Source of the DNA: Thermocaproicibacter sp036844765
GTDB lineage: Bacteria; Bacillota; Clostridia; Oscillospirales; Acutalibacteraceae
Direction: 5' to 3'
Assembly: GCA_036844765.1 (NCBI GenBank)
Contig: DAIUFE010000028.1
Span: forward strand, 1 to 21,245
Length of the DNA stretch: 21,245 nt
Position numbers and translations under genes: made by a program
In this document: one piece after another, positions 1-8,329 of the stretch
Position numbering within the stretch: the stretch's first letter is position 1
Layout of the letters: each line of letters opens with the position of its first letter
Notes under the pieces: model-generated
What the model was told of the DNA's origin: nothing
Database searches by the model: none
The model's input: only the letters and a program-made list of their open reading frames with translations

Positions 1-78
1 CTACATTTCCAATGTAGCTCCTTACCAATTAGAATACCTCTCCAACTGGTAAAACTCATCCTGCCGGTTTTTCGGCAG
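1..78 (-). other. three consecutive inverted repeats; candidate structured RNA or 5' end of a gene leaving the window
   Basis: Read leftward, the segment can fold into three hairpins in a row: CTGCCG/CGGCAG (61-66 with 73-78), a 9-bp stem TTACCAGTT/AATTGGTAA (44-52 with 22-30, one G-U pair) and CTACATT/AATGTAG (1-7 with 11-17, loop of 3). They lie just downstream of a good promoter. The same strand also has an ATG at 59 with an open frame to the window edge (19 codons, starting MSFTSWRG). It overlaps by ATGA the stop of a 9-codon frame starting at 85. I recognise neither an RNA family nor a protein here. The edge cuts the element, so both readings stay open. Confidence 0.3.
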
Positions 79-85
79 CTTTCAT

Positions 86-114
86 ATTATAACGAAAATC
101 CTCCAAAAAATCAA
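86..114 (-). promoter_or_regulatory. sigma-A-type promoter reading left out of the window
   Basis: On the minus strand TTGATT (109-114) and TATAAT (86-91) are separated by exactly 17 bp. Transcription would start near position 79, at the foot of the first hairpin. It lies 34 bp beyond the GH3 stop codon, so it serves whatever follows on the left rather than the glycogen operon. No clear terminator separates it from the GH3 gene. Confidence 0.6.
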
Positions 115-147
115 GGCTTCCGCTTATAAAAATTCCCTTGGGCTTTT

Positions 148-1434
148 TCAATGGAGAAGGCCCAGCTCTATTTTCCATGCGAGGATGCGTGCCACGGATT
201 CCTCGAGCCGCTTCTGGGTAATCGCGCCGGTCTCCACGGCGTGATAGAGGGCGTTATAGCTCCCCGCGATATCCGAGGTCAGCAGCACGTCGTTCCCCGC
301 AAGGAACGCCTCCACCGCCGGGTTCTGCTTGCCCATATACTGCGTGACCGCGCCCATCGAGAGGGAATCCGTCATCACGACGCCCGTGAAGCCGAGCTTT
401 TCGCGCAGGATCGCGTGCACCTGAGGGGAAAGCGAGGCCGGGCGCTCGGCGTCCATGCTCTCCACGGTGTTGTGCGAGATCATCACGCAGGCGGCGCCCG
501 CCTCCATCCCCGCCTGGAACGGAAGGAAATTCGCCTTCTGAAACGACTGGTAGCTGCGGGTGTCGCGCGCGGGGCCTTCGTGGGTGTCCTTCGTCGAGCC
601 GTAGCCGGGAAAATGCTTCAGCACGCTCCCCACTTTCTTCTCCTCGTACGCCTTCACGGAAGCCGCGGCAAACTTCGCCGTCGTCTCAGGGTCCTGCCCG
701 AGCGACCGGTCATACATAAAATTCTCCGGATCGGTCGAAATGTCGCAGACGGGCGCAAGGTTGACGTTGACCCCCAGCGATTTGAGCAGCGCCGCCTTTT
801 TCTCCGTATCCGCGGTCACGGCGGCCAGCCCGCCCGCCGCGAACACCTGCCGCGGCGAGGCGAACTTCTTCGCCGCGAGCGCCGGGTTCGAGCTCACGCG
901 CACCACCGTGCCGCCCTCCTCGTCGCAGGCGAGCAGCATCGGGATCTTGCTGGAATTCTGGTAGGAAGCCAGCGTCTTCTCCACCTGCGCCGCGGTCTTG
1001 CCCGCGAAATCCTTTCCCATCAGGCAGTAGCCGCCCGGGCTGTAATCGTCGATCGCCTTGATCGCGCCCGCCGACGGGCACTCGAACATGAAGACCTGCC
1101 CAACTTTCTGGCCGAGCGTCATCCCGCTCAGCTTTTCCCGCGCGGCCCCGAGATACGGCCCCAGCACGCCGCCCGAATCCCCCGCTCCCGCGGCGGAGTA
1201 CGCCTTCACGCCTTTCCCCGCACCGGCCGGGGCGGAGGTCCCGGACTCCCGCGCGGGCGGCGCGGACGCCCGGCTGGAAGCGGGCGGCGGCGACACGCCG
1301 GAGGCCGCCGGCGGGAACATCCGGTCCAGCGCGGTGCCGGCGATCCGGTAGACGCCGAACGCGGCGGCGCCGACCAGGGCGATCAGCGCCAGAACCGCCG
1401 TCACCCTCGCAAACCGGTTTCCGGCTTTTCTCAT
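148..1434 (-). CDS. membrane-anchored GH3 beta-N-acetylhexosaminidase-like protein (NagZ family fold)
   Basis: The protein has 428 residues. A hydrophobic segment at about 11-30 without an obvious lipobox suggests an N-terminal anchor or signal. It is followed by a Pro/Ala/Ser/Gly-rich linker (about 40-90) and then a glycoside hydrolase family 3 N-terminal TIM barrel. KHFPGYGSTKDTHEGP (273-288) is the family signature and carries the Asp-x-His dyad (D283, H285) that serves as acid/base in NagZ-type enzymes. D356 in VVMTDSLSMGA is the expected nucleophile. Family members remove terminal beta-N-acetylglucosamine, often from peptidoglycan fragments. GGAGG sits 7 nt before the ATG. It is the last gene after glgBCDA, 31 nt behind glgA, which is odd because its usual substrate is unrelated to glycogen. 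The family is sure; the exact substrate is not. Confidence 0.88.
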   Translation of the reverse strand: MRKAGNRFARVTAVLALIALVGAAAFGVYRIAGTALDRMFPPAASGVSPPPASSRASAPPARESGTSAPAGAGKGVKAYSAAGAGDSGGVLGPYLGAAREKLSGMTLGQKVGQVFMFECPSAGAIKAIDDYSPGGYCLMGKDFAGKTAAQVEKTLASYQNSSKIPMLLACDEEGGTVVRVSSNPALAAKKFASPRQVFAAGGLAAVTADTEKKAALLKSLGVNVNLAPVCDISTDPENFMYDRSLGQDPETTAKFAAASVKAYEEKKVGSVLKHFPGYGSTKDTHEGPARDTRSYQSFQKANFLPFQAGMEAGAACVMISHNTVESMDAERPASLSPQVHAILREKLGFTGVVMTDSLSMGAVTQYMGKQNPAVEAFLAGNDVLLTSDIAGSYNALYHAVETGAITQKRLEESVARILAWKIELGLLH

Positions 1435-1465
1435 CCAAACACCTCCGTGCGGGCGAATCGTTTTT

Positions 1466-2893
1466 TCATGTTTTTTTGATCAGGCCGCGGTACAGGCGGA
1501 TATACTCGTTCGCCGAGCGCCCCCAGCTGAAGTCGCACTCCATGCCGCGGCGCATCAGGATCTTCCAGCCCTCGCGGTTCGCGTAGCCCTTCAGGGCGCG
1601 GTCCAGCGCGCCCGCCATGTCGTCGCCGCTGTACTCCTGAAAGGTGAAGCCGTTGCCCTTGCCGTCGCCGCTGTCGGAAACCGTGTCCTTCAGGCCGCCG
1701 GTCTCGCGCACCACGGGCACGGCGCCGTACCGCAGCGCGATCATCTGAGCCAGGCCGCACGGCTCCGTGCGGGACGGCATCAGGAAGATGTCGGACGCCG
1801 CGTAGATTTTATGCGAAAGTTCCGGCAGAAAGCCGAAGCAGCCGCACAGCCGGCCCGGATAGCGGCCCTGGATCTCCCTGAAAAAGTTCTCGTACTCCCA
1901 GTCGCCGGAGCCGAGGATCACGAACTGCAGGTTCATCTGCCGCATGATGCGGTCGAGCGTCTGCTCGAGCAGGTCCAGCCCCTTGGCCGCCACCATGCGC
2001 GTGACCATGCCGACCAGCGGAACCTCCGGCTTCTGCGCGAGGCCCAGGCGCTTCTGGAGCTGCGCCTTGTTCTCGGCCTTGCCGGCCGGGTCGTCGGCCG
2101 CGTAGTTCGCATAGAGATTCTCGTCCGTCTCCGGATTGTAGACGCGCACGTCGATCCCGTTCAGGATGCCGGAGAGCTTCCATGCGCGCTCCCTGAGGAT
2201 CTCCTCCATCCCGTAGGCGAACCAGGGGTCGAGGATCTCCTTCGCGTAGGTCGGGCTGACGGTTGTCACGCAGTTCGCGCACTCCACCGCGCCCTTGAGC
2301 AGGTTCACGCAGCCGCCGTACTCCAGCAGCGGAACGGACGATTCCGGCACGCCGAGGACGTCCTCGATCAGCTCTTTTCCATACTTTCCCTGGTATTGTA
2401 TATTATGAATGGTAAACACGGTTTTTATGCCGCGGTACCATTCCTTCGCGGCGTAGAAGATGCTGAAGTAGACGGGAACCAGCGCGGTCTGCCAGTCGTT
2501 GGCGTGGATGATATCTGGCTTGAAGTCGATGTAGGGCAGCATCTCCAGCGCCGCGCGGGAAAGGAACGCGAAGCGCTCCGCGTCGTCGTAATGCCCGTAA
2601 AGGCCGTGGCGCTTGAAATAATACTGGTTGTCGATCAGGTAGACGATCACGCCGCCGACGTGCGTCTCGAACACGCCGCAGTATTGCCTGCGCCACGCGA
2701 CCGGGACGGAAAGGCTGGTGACGAACTTCATATGGTCGCGCAGTTCCTGCGGGATGTCCTCGTAAAGCGGCAGGACCACGCGGCAGCCGATCAGCCGCAT
2801 GCGCAGGGCCTGCGGCAGCGAGCCGGCGACCTCGCCCAGGCCGCCCGTCGAAGCGAACGGCGAAGCCTCGCTGGTGCAATACAGTACTTTCAT
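1466..2893 (-). CDS. glgA: glycogen synthase (ADP-glucose:1,4-alpha-glucan glucosyltransferase)
   Basis: The 475-residue GT5 enzyme transfers glucose from ADP-glucose to the non-reducing end of glycogen. The length is normal for bacterial GlgA. The N-terminal domain begins MKVLYCTSEA and has the glycine loop TGGLGEVAGSLP (16-27). HANDWQTALVP and TIHNIQYQGKY are typical of the family. The C-terminal domain has PSRTEPCGLAQMIALRYG followed by VVRETGGLKDT, the donor-binding and catalytic region. The Lys of the usual K-x-G-G-L motif (K15 in E. coli) is Ser here. A GAAGGGGG ribosome site lies 7 nt before the ATG. It is fourth in the leftward glg operon, 34 nt after glgD. Confidence 0.96.
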   Translation of the reverse strand: MKVLYCTSEASPFASTGGLGEVAGSLPQALRMRLIGCRVVLPLYEDIPQELRDHMKFVTSLSVPVAWRRQYCGVFETHVGGVIVYLIDNQYYFKRHGLYGHYDDAERFAFLSRAALEMLPYIDFKPDIIHANDWQTALVPVYFSIFYAAKEWYRGIKTVFTIHNIQYQGKYGKELIEDVLGVPESSVPLLEYGGCVNLLKGAVECANCVTTVSPTYAKEILDPWFAYGMEEILRERAWKLSGILNGIDVRVYNPETDENLYANYAADDPAGKAENKAQLQKRLGLAQKPEVPLVGMVTRMVAAKGLDLLEQTLDRIMRQMNLQFVILGSGDWEYENFFREIQGRYPGRLCGCFGFLPELSHKIYAASDIFLMPSRTEPCGLAQMIALRYGAVPVVRETGGLKDTVSDSGDGKGNGFTFQEYSGDDMAGALDRALKGYANREGWKILMRRGMECDFSWGRSANEYIRLYRGLIKKT

Positions 2894-2927
2894 GCCGATA
2901 CCCCCTTCTTCGTTGTGGTGTTTCGGG

Positions 2928-4040
2928 TCAGACGACGCTGCTTTTGGCGATGAAAACCGGATAGGACTGGAAGCCGAACAGGAGACGGTCGTTCTTGATC
3001 ACGACGTTTTTATCCATGATCACGTAATTCAGGCGGCAGCCGCTGCCGAGGACGCTGTCCTGGAGGATCACGCAGTTCTGCACGACGGTGTCCTTCCCCA
3101 CGCGGACGCCGCGGAACAGCACGCTGTTTTCCACGCGGCCCTCCACCACGCAGCCGTCCGCGACCAGCGAGTTGGAGACCGAGGCCCCCAGCCCGTACCG
3201 CGCGGGCATGTCGTCGCGCACCTTGGTGTAGATCGGGCGGCTCGGGTCGAAGAGTTCGGCCCGCACGGCCGGGTCCATCAGCGCCATGTTCGCGTCGAAA
3301 TAGGCGACGGTGGAGCAGACGGTCCGCGCGAAGCCGCCGAATTCGTAGGCATAGACCCGCAGCGAGGCGAGATTCCGCTGCAGCAGGTCCCGCTTGAAGC
3401 TGTAGAGGTTGCGGCTGACGCAGTCGCCCACCAGGCGGATCAGCAGGTCGCGCCGGATGAGCAGGATGCCCAGGTCGTAGCAGCACCCGCCCGGCGCGTC
3501 GGGCGAGATCAGCATGCCGCTCACGCGCCCGTCCGGCCCGACGGTATAGACGGCCGGGTCGGCCATCTTCTCGGGGACCTTTCCCCTGCGGCAGACCACG
3601 GTGATGTCCGCGCCCGTCTCCGCGTGCCGGGCGAGGAGGTCCCGGAAGTTGAGGTTGCAGACCGTGTCGCAGCCCATCAGAAGCGCGTATTCCTCCTTGG
3701 ACTTTTTGAGGAACCTGCCGCACGAGGCCAGCGCGCCGACGCGGCCCGGCGCGCCGGCGGAGCCGCCGAACGGCGGCAGGATGAACAGCCCGTCGCGCTT
3801 GCGCGAAAGGTCCCACGATTTGCCGGAGCCGAGGTGGTCCATCAGGGACTGGTAGTTCCCCCGCGCGACGACGCCGACCTCGTTGATGCCGGAGTTGACC
3901 ATGCTGGAAAGCGGAAAATCGATCAGGCGGTAGCGGCCGCCGAACGGGACGGAGCCCATCGTCCTGCTTTCCGTCAGCTCCCGGACGCATTCCTCGTGCT
4001 CGTTGGAGAAGATGAGGCCCATCACGTTATTTCCGCGCAT
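2928..4040 (-). CDS. glgD: glucose-1-phosphate adenylyltransferase subunit GlgD
   Basis: This 370-residue protein is the GlgD-type partner of GlgC in the Firmicutes ADP-glucose pyrophosphorylase. It has the nucleotidyltransferase fold, with PFGGRYRLIDFPLSSMVNSG near the N-terminus. However, it lacks the GGxGxRL pyrophosphorylase loop, which is replaced by GLIFSNEHEECVREL. It is therefore expected to be a regulatory or stabilising subunit with weak or no activity of its own. The C-terminal third is a left-handed beta-helix of hexapeptide-like repeats. The start at 4040 (MRGNNVMGLIFSN) matches family N-termini and has a G-rich ribosome site (GGGGGGCGGAAAGA) just upstream. A longer open frame reaching 4184 is only the antisense-free overlap with glgC. 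The gene overlaps the end of glgC by 14 nt, which suggests translational coupling. Confidence 0.94.
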   Translation of the reverse strand: MRGNNVMGLIFSNEHEECVRELTESRTMGSVPFGGRYRLIDFPLSSMVNSGINEVGVVARGNYQSLMDHLGSGKSWDLSRKRDGLFILPPFGGSAGAPGRVGALASCGRFLKKSKEEYALLMGCDTVCNLNFRDLLARHAETGADITVVCRRGKVPEKMADPAVYTVGPDGRVSGMLISPDAPGGCCYDLGILLIRRDLLIRLVGDCVSRNLYSFKRDLLQRNLASLRVYAYEFGGFARTVCSTVAYFDANMALMDPAVRAELFDPSRPIYTKVRDDMPARYGLGASVSNSLVADGCVVEGRVENSVLFRGVRVGKDTVVQNCVILQDSVLGSGCRLNYVIMDKNVVIKNDRLLFGFQSYPVFIAKSSVV

Positions 4041-5262
4041 TCTTTCCGCCCCCCTGCCCGAACGTCTCCGCGTCGACCATGGCCTTCGGCGGGATCGCCG
4101 CCCCCGGCGGAATGCGGCAGCCGTCCCCGACGACCGCGACGCCCCACGCGGATTTGTCCGGCGTTTCCTCGGGCCGCGAGCCAACCACTGCGTTCTCGCC
4201 GATCACGCAGTTTTCCGCCACGATCGCATACTGCACGACGGCGCCCTTCTCCACCCGCGTGTTGGGCATGATGATCGAATCCCGCACCACCGCGCCCGGC
4301 GCGATGAAAGCGCCGGAGAAGAGCACCGCGAAATCGATGCTCCCGTACACGTTGCCGCCCTCCGCCACCAGGGAATTCTGGACCCGCGCGCCCTTCGCGA
4401 TATAGTGCGGGGGCATCACCGGGTTGCGGCAGTAGATTTTCCAGTCCTCCGCGTTCAGGTCCAGCGGGATCTTCGGGTTGAGCAGGTCCATGTTGGATTC
4501 CCACAGGCTGTCGATCGTGCCGACGTCCTTCCAGTAGCCCTCGAAATGGTAGGCGAAGATGCGCGCGCCCGCTTTCAGCATGGCGGGGAGCACGTCCTTG
4601 CCGAAATCGTTCGAGGATCTCGGGTTCGCGTCGTCCTCCTCCAGGTATCTTTTCAGCTTGCCCCACGTGAACACGTAGATGCCCATCGAGGCCCGGTTGC
4701 TCTTCGGAACCTTCGGCTTCTCGTCGAACTCGTAGACGGAGCCGTCCTCCCGCGTGTTCAGGATGCCGAAGCGCGGGGCGTCCTCCATCGGCACCTCGAT
4801 CTCCGCGATGGTGCAGTCCGCCCGTTTCTCCTTGTGGTAGGCGATCATCCTGGAATAATCCATCTTGTAGATATGGTCGCCCGAAAGGACGATCACGTAG
4901 TCCGGGCTGTACCGCTCTATGTAGGGGATGTTCTGGTAGATCGCGTTCGCGGTGCCCTTGTACCAGTCGGATTTCCGGCTGCGCTGGTAGGGCGGCAGCA
5001 CGCGCACGCCGGCGCTCACGCTGTCCAGGTCCCAGGGCTGGCCGCTGCCGATGTACTCGTTCAGCTCCAGCGGCTGGTACTGGGTCAGCACGCCGACGCA
5101 CTCGATGCCGGAATTGACGCAGTTGGAAAGCGGAAAATCGATGATGCGGTATTTTCCCCCGAAGGGGAGGGCGGGCTTCGCGAGGCGTTTCGTCAGGACC
5201 CCCAGCCGGCTTCCCTGCCCACCCGCCAGCAGCATGGCGACGACTTCCTGTTTGGGCAGCAT
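4027..5262 (-). CDS. glgC: glucose-1-phosphate adenylyltransferase catalytic subunit GlgC
   Basis: The 411-residue enzyme makes ADP-glucose and pyrophosphate from ATP and glucose-1-phosphate, the committed step of glycogen synthesis. LLAGGQGSRLGVLT (11-24) is the intact nucleotide-binding pyrophosphorylase loop. PALPFGGKYRIIDFPLSNC, LSGDHIYKMDY and YEFDEKPK follow in the usual order, and a C-terminal beta-helix domain completes the protein. The start at 5262 is set by AAGGAGG, placed 7 nt before the ATG inside the last codons of glgB. A frame continuing upstream to 5412 lacks family similarity. glgB and glgC are separated by 2 nt, and glgD overlaps its end, so all three are probably translated together. 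In this lineage activity usually needs GlgC and GlgD as a heterotetramer. Confidence 0.96.
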   Translation of the reverse strand: MLPKQEVVAMLLAGGQGSRLGVLTKRLAKPALPFGGKYRIIDFPLSNCVNSGIECVGVLTQYQPLELNEYIGSGQPWDLDSVSAGVRVLPPYQRSRKSDWYKGTANAIYQNIPYIERYSPDYVIVLSGDHIYKMDYSRMIAYHKEKRADCTIAEIEVPMEDAPRFGILNTREDGSVYEFDEKPKVPKSNRASMGIYVFTWGKLKRYLEEDDANPRSSNDFGKDVLPAMLKAGARIFAYHFEGYWKDVGTIDSLWESNMDLLNPKIPLDLNAEDWKIYCRNPVMPPHYIAKGARVQNSLVAEGGNVYGSIDFAVLFSGAFIAPGAVVRDSIIMPNTRVEKGAVVQYAIVAENCVIGENAVVGSRPEETPDKSAWGVAVVGDGCRIPPGAAIPPKAMVDAETFGQGGGKNARK

Positions 5263-5264
5263 CG

Positions 5265-7244
5265 TTATTCCTCCTTTTCCCGGCCGGCGGCCTGCCCGCC
5301 GCCGACCCGCTTTCCGCCGGCCCGCCGGCCGGGCGCGCGCCGCGCCTTCCTCCTGCACCGCAGGAACAGGACGGAAAGCGGCGGCAGCGTGAGGCTGACG
5401 GACTGCGCGCATCCGTGCATCGCCGGTTCGGAGCTGCGGATGGCGCTCCCGTTCGTCAGGCCGCTCCCGCCGTACTCGGCGGCGTCCGACGAAAAGATTT
5501 CCTCATAGATTCCCGCGGCCGGCACGCCGATGCGGTACCCGTCGCGGCGCACCGGCAGGAAATTGCAGACGGCGATCACCTCGGCGCCGGACTTCGCGAT
5601 CCTGCGGAAGGCGATCACGCTCTGGGTGTAATCGTCGTTCGAGATCCACGCGAACCCCTCCCACGAAAAATCGATCTCCCACAGGGCGGGCGTCCGCAGG
5701 TAAAAACGGTTGAGGTCGCGGAAGAACTTCTGCTGTCTGCGGTGCTGCTCGTAGCCGAGCAGCAGCCAGTCGAGCTCCTTCGCGTAGTCCCACTCGATGA
5801 ACTGGCCGAACTCGGTGCCCATGAACACCAGCTTCTTGCCCGGATGCGCCGTCATATAGCACAGAAAGGCGCGCACCCCCGCGAACTTCTCCTCATACGT
5901 GCCCGGCATCTTGTTCATCAGCGAACGTTTGCCGTGGACCACCTCGTCGTGCGAGACGGGCAGGATGAAATTCTCGGAAAAGGCGTAGAAGAACGAGAAC
6001 GTCAGACTGTCGTGGTGGTAGCGCCGCTGGGAAGGGTCCAGCGAGACGTAGCGGAGCATGTCGTTCATCCAGCCCATGTTCCACTTGTAGTTGAACCCCA
6101 GCCCGCCGTCCTCCGCGGGGCGCGAGACCATCGGCCAGGCCGTCGATTCCTCGGCGATCATCATCGCGTCCGGGAACAGGGAGAAGACCGTCCGGTTCAG
6201 GCTGCGCAGAAAGGCGACCGCCTCCAGGTTCTCGCGCCCGCCGTTTTCGTTCGGGACCCACTCGCCGGCGTTCCTCCCGTAATCAAGATACAGCATGGAC
6301 GCGACCGCGTCAACCCGAATCCCGTCGATGTGGTAGTTTTCCAACCAGAAGACGGCGCTGGAGATCAGGAAGCTGACGACCTCGTTTTTGGAGTAATCGA
6401 ACACCAGGGTGCCCCACTCCCTGTGCTCCCCCTTGCGGGGGTCGGCGTACTCGTAGCACGGCTGCCCGTCGAACGCCGCCAGGCCGTACTCGTCCTTCGG
6501 GAAATGGGCGGGCACCCAGTCCATGATCACGCCGATGCCGGCCTCGTGGCATTTCTCCACGAAATCCATGAACTGCTTGGGCTCCCCGTACCGCGAGGTG
6601 GGCGCAAAATAGCCCGTCACCTGGTATCCCCACGAGCCGTCGTAGGGATATTCGGTCACGGGCATCAGTTCGATATGCGTGTACCCCATGTCCTTCACAT
6701 AGGGCACCAGCTCCTCCGCGAGCTTGTCGTAAGAAAACACGTTGCCGTCCGGGTAGCGCCGCCACGAGCCCAGGTGCACCTCGTAGATGTTGACGGGCCG
6801 GCCGCCGCCCGGTTTCTGCGCGCGGCGGCGGCGCCACGCGGCGTCTTTCCACCCGTAGCCCGAAAGGTCGTAGTATTTGGAAGCGTGCCCCTCGCCGGCC
6901 TCATAGTGGTAGGCATAGGGATCGCTCTTGAACAGCCGCCGGCCGCCGGCCGTCTCGATGCAGAACTTATAGGCGGCGAACTGCTTGAGCTCGAACGGCA
7001 GAAAGCACTCCCACACGCCGCCGCCCGCCGGCTCCATGCGGTTTTTCTCCGGATTCCAGCCGTTGAAGTCCCCCACCACGGCCGCCCCCGCCGCGTGCGG
7101 CGCCCAGACGCGGCAGGCCATGCAGACCTTCCCGCCGCGCACCGCGCGCCGCACACCCAGGTAGCGGTAGGCGCGGCAGTTCGTCCCTTCGCAGAACCGC
7201 CGCAGCGGCAGGGCCTTCTCTTCGGAAGCGGATGGATTCGGCAT
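5265..7244 (-). CDS. glgB: 1,4-alpha-glucan branching enzyme
   Basis: The 659-residue GH13 enzyme cuts an alpha-1,4 chain and rejoins it as an alpha-1,6 branch in glycogen. An N-terminal CBM48-like domain (about 40-125, with VWAPHAAGAAVVGDFNGWN) precedes the catalytic barrel. Visible catalytic motifs are GIRVDAVASMLYLDY (nucleophile D312), IAEESTAWP (general acid in the E365/E366 pair) and LPVSHDEVVHGKRSL (D433). After the usual C-terminal beta domain (ends near PPLSVLFLRC) there is an extra Arg/Gly-rich tail of about 30 residues. AAAGGAG lies 8 nt before the ATG. It is the first gene of the glg operon, directly behind the promoter at 7295-7322. Confidence 0.96.
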   Translation of the reverse strand: MPNPSASEEKALPLRRFCEGTNCRAYRYLGVRRAVRGGKVCMACRVWAPHAAGAAVVGDFNGWNPEKNRMEPAGGGVWECFLPFELKQFAAYKFCIETAGGRRLFKSDPYAYHYEAGEGHASKYYDLSGYGWKDAAWRRRRAQKPGGGRPVNIYEVHLGSWRRYPDGNVFSYDKLAEELVPYVKDMGYTHIELMPVTEYPYDGSWGYQVTGYFAPTSRYGEPKQFMDFVEKCHEAGIGVIMDWVPAHFPKDEYGLAAFDGQPCYEYADPRKGEHREWGTLVFDYSKNEVVSFLISSAVFWLENYHIDGIRVDAVASMLYLDYGRNAGEWVPNENGGRENLEAVAFLRSLNRTVFSLFPDAMMIAEESTAWPMVSRPAEDGGLGFNYKWNMGWMNDMLRYVSLDPSQRRYHHDSLTFSFFYAFSENFILPVSHDEVVHGKRSLMNKMPGTYEEKFAGVRAFLCYMTAHPGKKLVFMGTEFGQFIEWDYAKELDWLLLGYEQHRRQQKFFRDLNRFYLRTPALWEIDFSWEGFAWISNDDYTQSVIAFRRIAKSGAEVIAVCNFLPVRRDGYRIGVPAAGIYEEIFSSDAAEYGGSGLTNGSAIRSSEPAMHGCAQSVSLTLPPLSVLFLRCRRKARRAPGRRAGGKRVGGGQAAGREKEE

Positions 7245-7294
7245 GAGAAACGCTCCTTTGCGACTCAGTTTTCGTTCCGATGCTTTCCGCTTTT

Positions 7295-7322
7295 ATCATA
7301 CCACAAGCCGGTAAAAGGTCAA
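7295..7322 (-). promoter_or_regulatory. promoter of the glgBCDA operon
   Basis: On the minus strand TTGACC (7317-7322) and TATGAT (7295-7300) are 16 bp apart, with transcription expected to start about 45 nt before the glgB ATG. No terminator was seen between the end of the aldose-epimerase gene (7392) and this promoter, so some read-through into glgB is possible. Confidence 0.75.
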
Positions 7323-7391
7323 GGGAATTTAGCTATTTTCTTGCAATGTTTCCAGCTTTTATTATTTACTTTTGTGCATGTTGTTCTAAAA

Positions 7392-8288
7392 TCAGGCTTT
7401 GTTTGATCCCAACAGCGTAACCGTAAAAGAATACTTTTTCGTGCCGCCCGGCGGCAGCGGACAGACGCCGCGCTTGTGTTCGAAAACGTCGTCCTCGTCG
7501 GTGCAGGTGGGCAGGCCGCTCCACGGCTCCAGCGCGACGAACGGGCCGCCGTTGGCGCCGGACCACACCAGCAGGTAATCGAAATCCGCAAAGTCCATCC
7601 TCACCCCGAGGCCCGAGCGCGGGCTGTAAAGCTTCACGCTGCGCGACCGAAGCCGGTCGAACACCAGCGCGTCGGTGCGGAACAGCCCGCGGTCCAGCCG
7701 GAACGAGGCCTCGTTGCGCAGCAGCGGGATGCGGCGCTCCACGTCCACCAGGCGCGTCACGGGGTCGATGAGCGGGCAGTCCGCCGTTTCCGGCCGCTCG
7801 AACTCCACGCGGTAGTCCTCGAACCGCCCGCCCTCCTCCAGCGGACAGTTGAACCCCGGGTGCCCGCCGATCTGGAACGGCAGCGCGGAATCGTTCGGGT
7901 TCGAGACGGTGTATTCCGTCGTGATGGAATCATCCTTCAGAAAGTACCGGATTCCCAGCTCGAAATCGTACGGATACCGCTCGCGGGTCCGCGCGTCGGA
8001 GGCGACCGAAAACGCGACGGCGTCCGCCGCGCGGCTCACGAGCCGGAACTCCATGCGCCGGGCCAGGCCGTGCTGCTCCAGGCGGCAGGTCTTTCCGCCG
8101 CCGATGGCGGCCCGCTTCCCGCGCAGGTTGCCCACGATCGGGAACAGCACGGGCGCCTGCCCTTTCCAATATTTCGGGTCCCCCTGCCACAGGTACTCGC
8201 GCCCCCCGCGGCTTTTGAGCGAAACCGCCTGCGCGCCCAGCGTGTCGAATTCTGCCGTCAGGCTGCCGTTCGCGATCCGATATCTCAT
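7392..8288 (-). CDS. aldose 1-epimerase family protein (LacX/GalM-like)
   Basis: The 298-residue protein has the galactose-mutarotase beta-sandwich fold, which interconverts alpha and beta anomers of sugars. EQHGLAR (H73), IGGHPGFNCPL (H143) and VALEPWSGLP (E254) hold the expected catalytic His and Glu residues. The length and the early motif PVLFPIVGNLRG point to the LacX-like subgroup rather than classical GalM of about 340 residues. The substrate of this subgroup is poorly defined. GGAGGG lies 5 nt before the ATG. The gene has its own consensus promoter, is divergent from gdhA and sits 147 bp upstream of glgB on the same strand, so it may share in glucose or glucan metabolism. Confidence 0.88.
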   Translation of the reverse strand: MRYRIANGSLTAEFDTLGAQAVSLKSRGGREYLWQGDPKYWKGQAPVLFPIVGNLRGKRAAIGGGKTCRLEQHGLARRMEFRLVSRAADAVAFSVASDARTRERYPYDFELGIRYFLKDDSITTEYTVSNPNDSALPFQIGGHPGFNCPLEEGGRFEDYRVEFERPETADCPLIDPVTRLVDVERRIPLLRNEASFRLDRGLFRTDALVFDRLRSRSVKLYSPRSGLGVRMDFADFDYLLVWSGANGGPFVALEPWSGLPTCTDEDDVFEHKRGVCPLPPGGTKKYSFTVTLLGSNKA

Positions 8289-8329
8289 GCTGTCCCTCCA
8301 CCGGCCCGGCCGGAATTTTTTCTGAATTT

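Noticed and set aside
34..50. tRNA-like D-arm (minus strand TACC, AGTTGGAGA loop, GGTA)
   Set aside because: No matching anticodon arm, T-arm or acceptor stem follows, and the same bases form a longer 9-bp hairpin.
1..132. Plus-strand open frame at the left edge ending at 132
   Set aside because: It is open for 43 codons, but no start is visible, codon use is unlike the neighbours, and it crosses the opposing promoter and hairpins.
151..1479. 442-codon plus-strand frame opposite the GH3 gene
   Set aside because: Arg/His-rich antisense frame without motifs or ribosome site; the opposite strand has intact catalytic motifs.
5415..7406. 663-codon open frame on the plus strand opposite glgB
   Set aside because: It is antisense to a clear branching enzyme. 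It has a His/Arg/Val/Leu-rich composition typical of the reverse frame of high-GC genes, with no recognisable domain.
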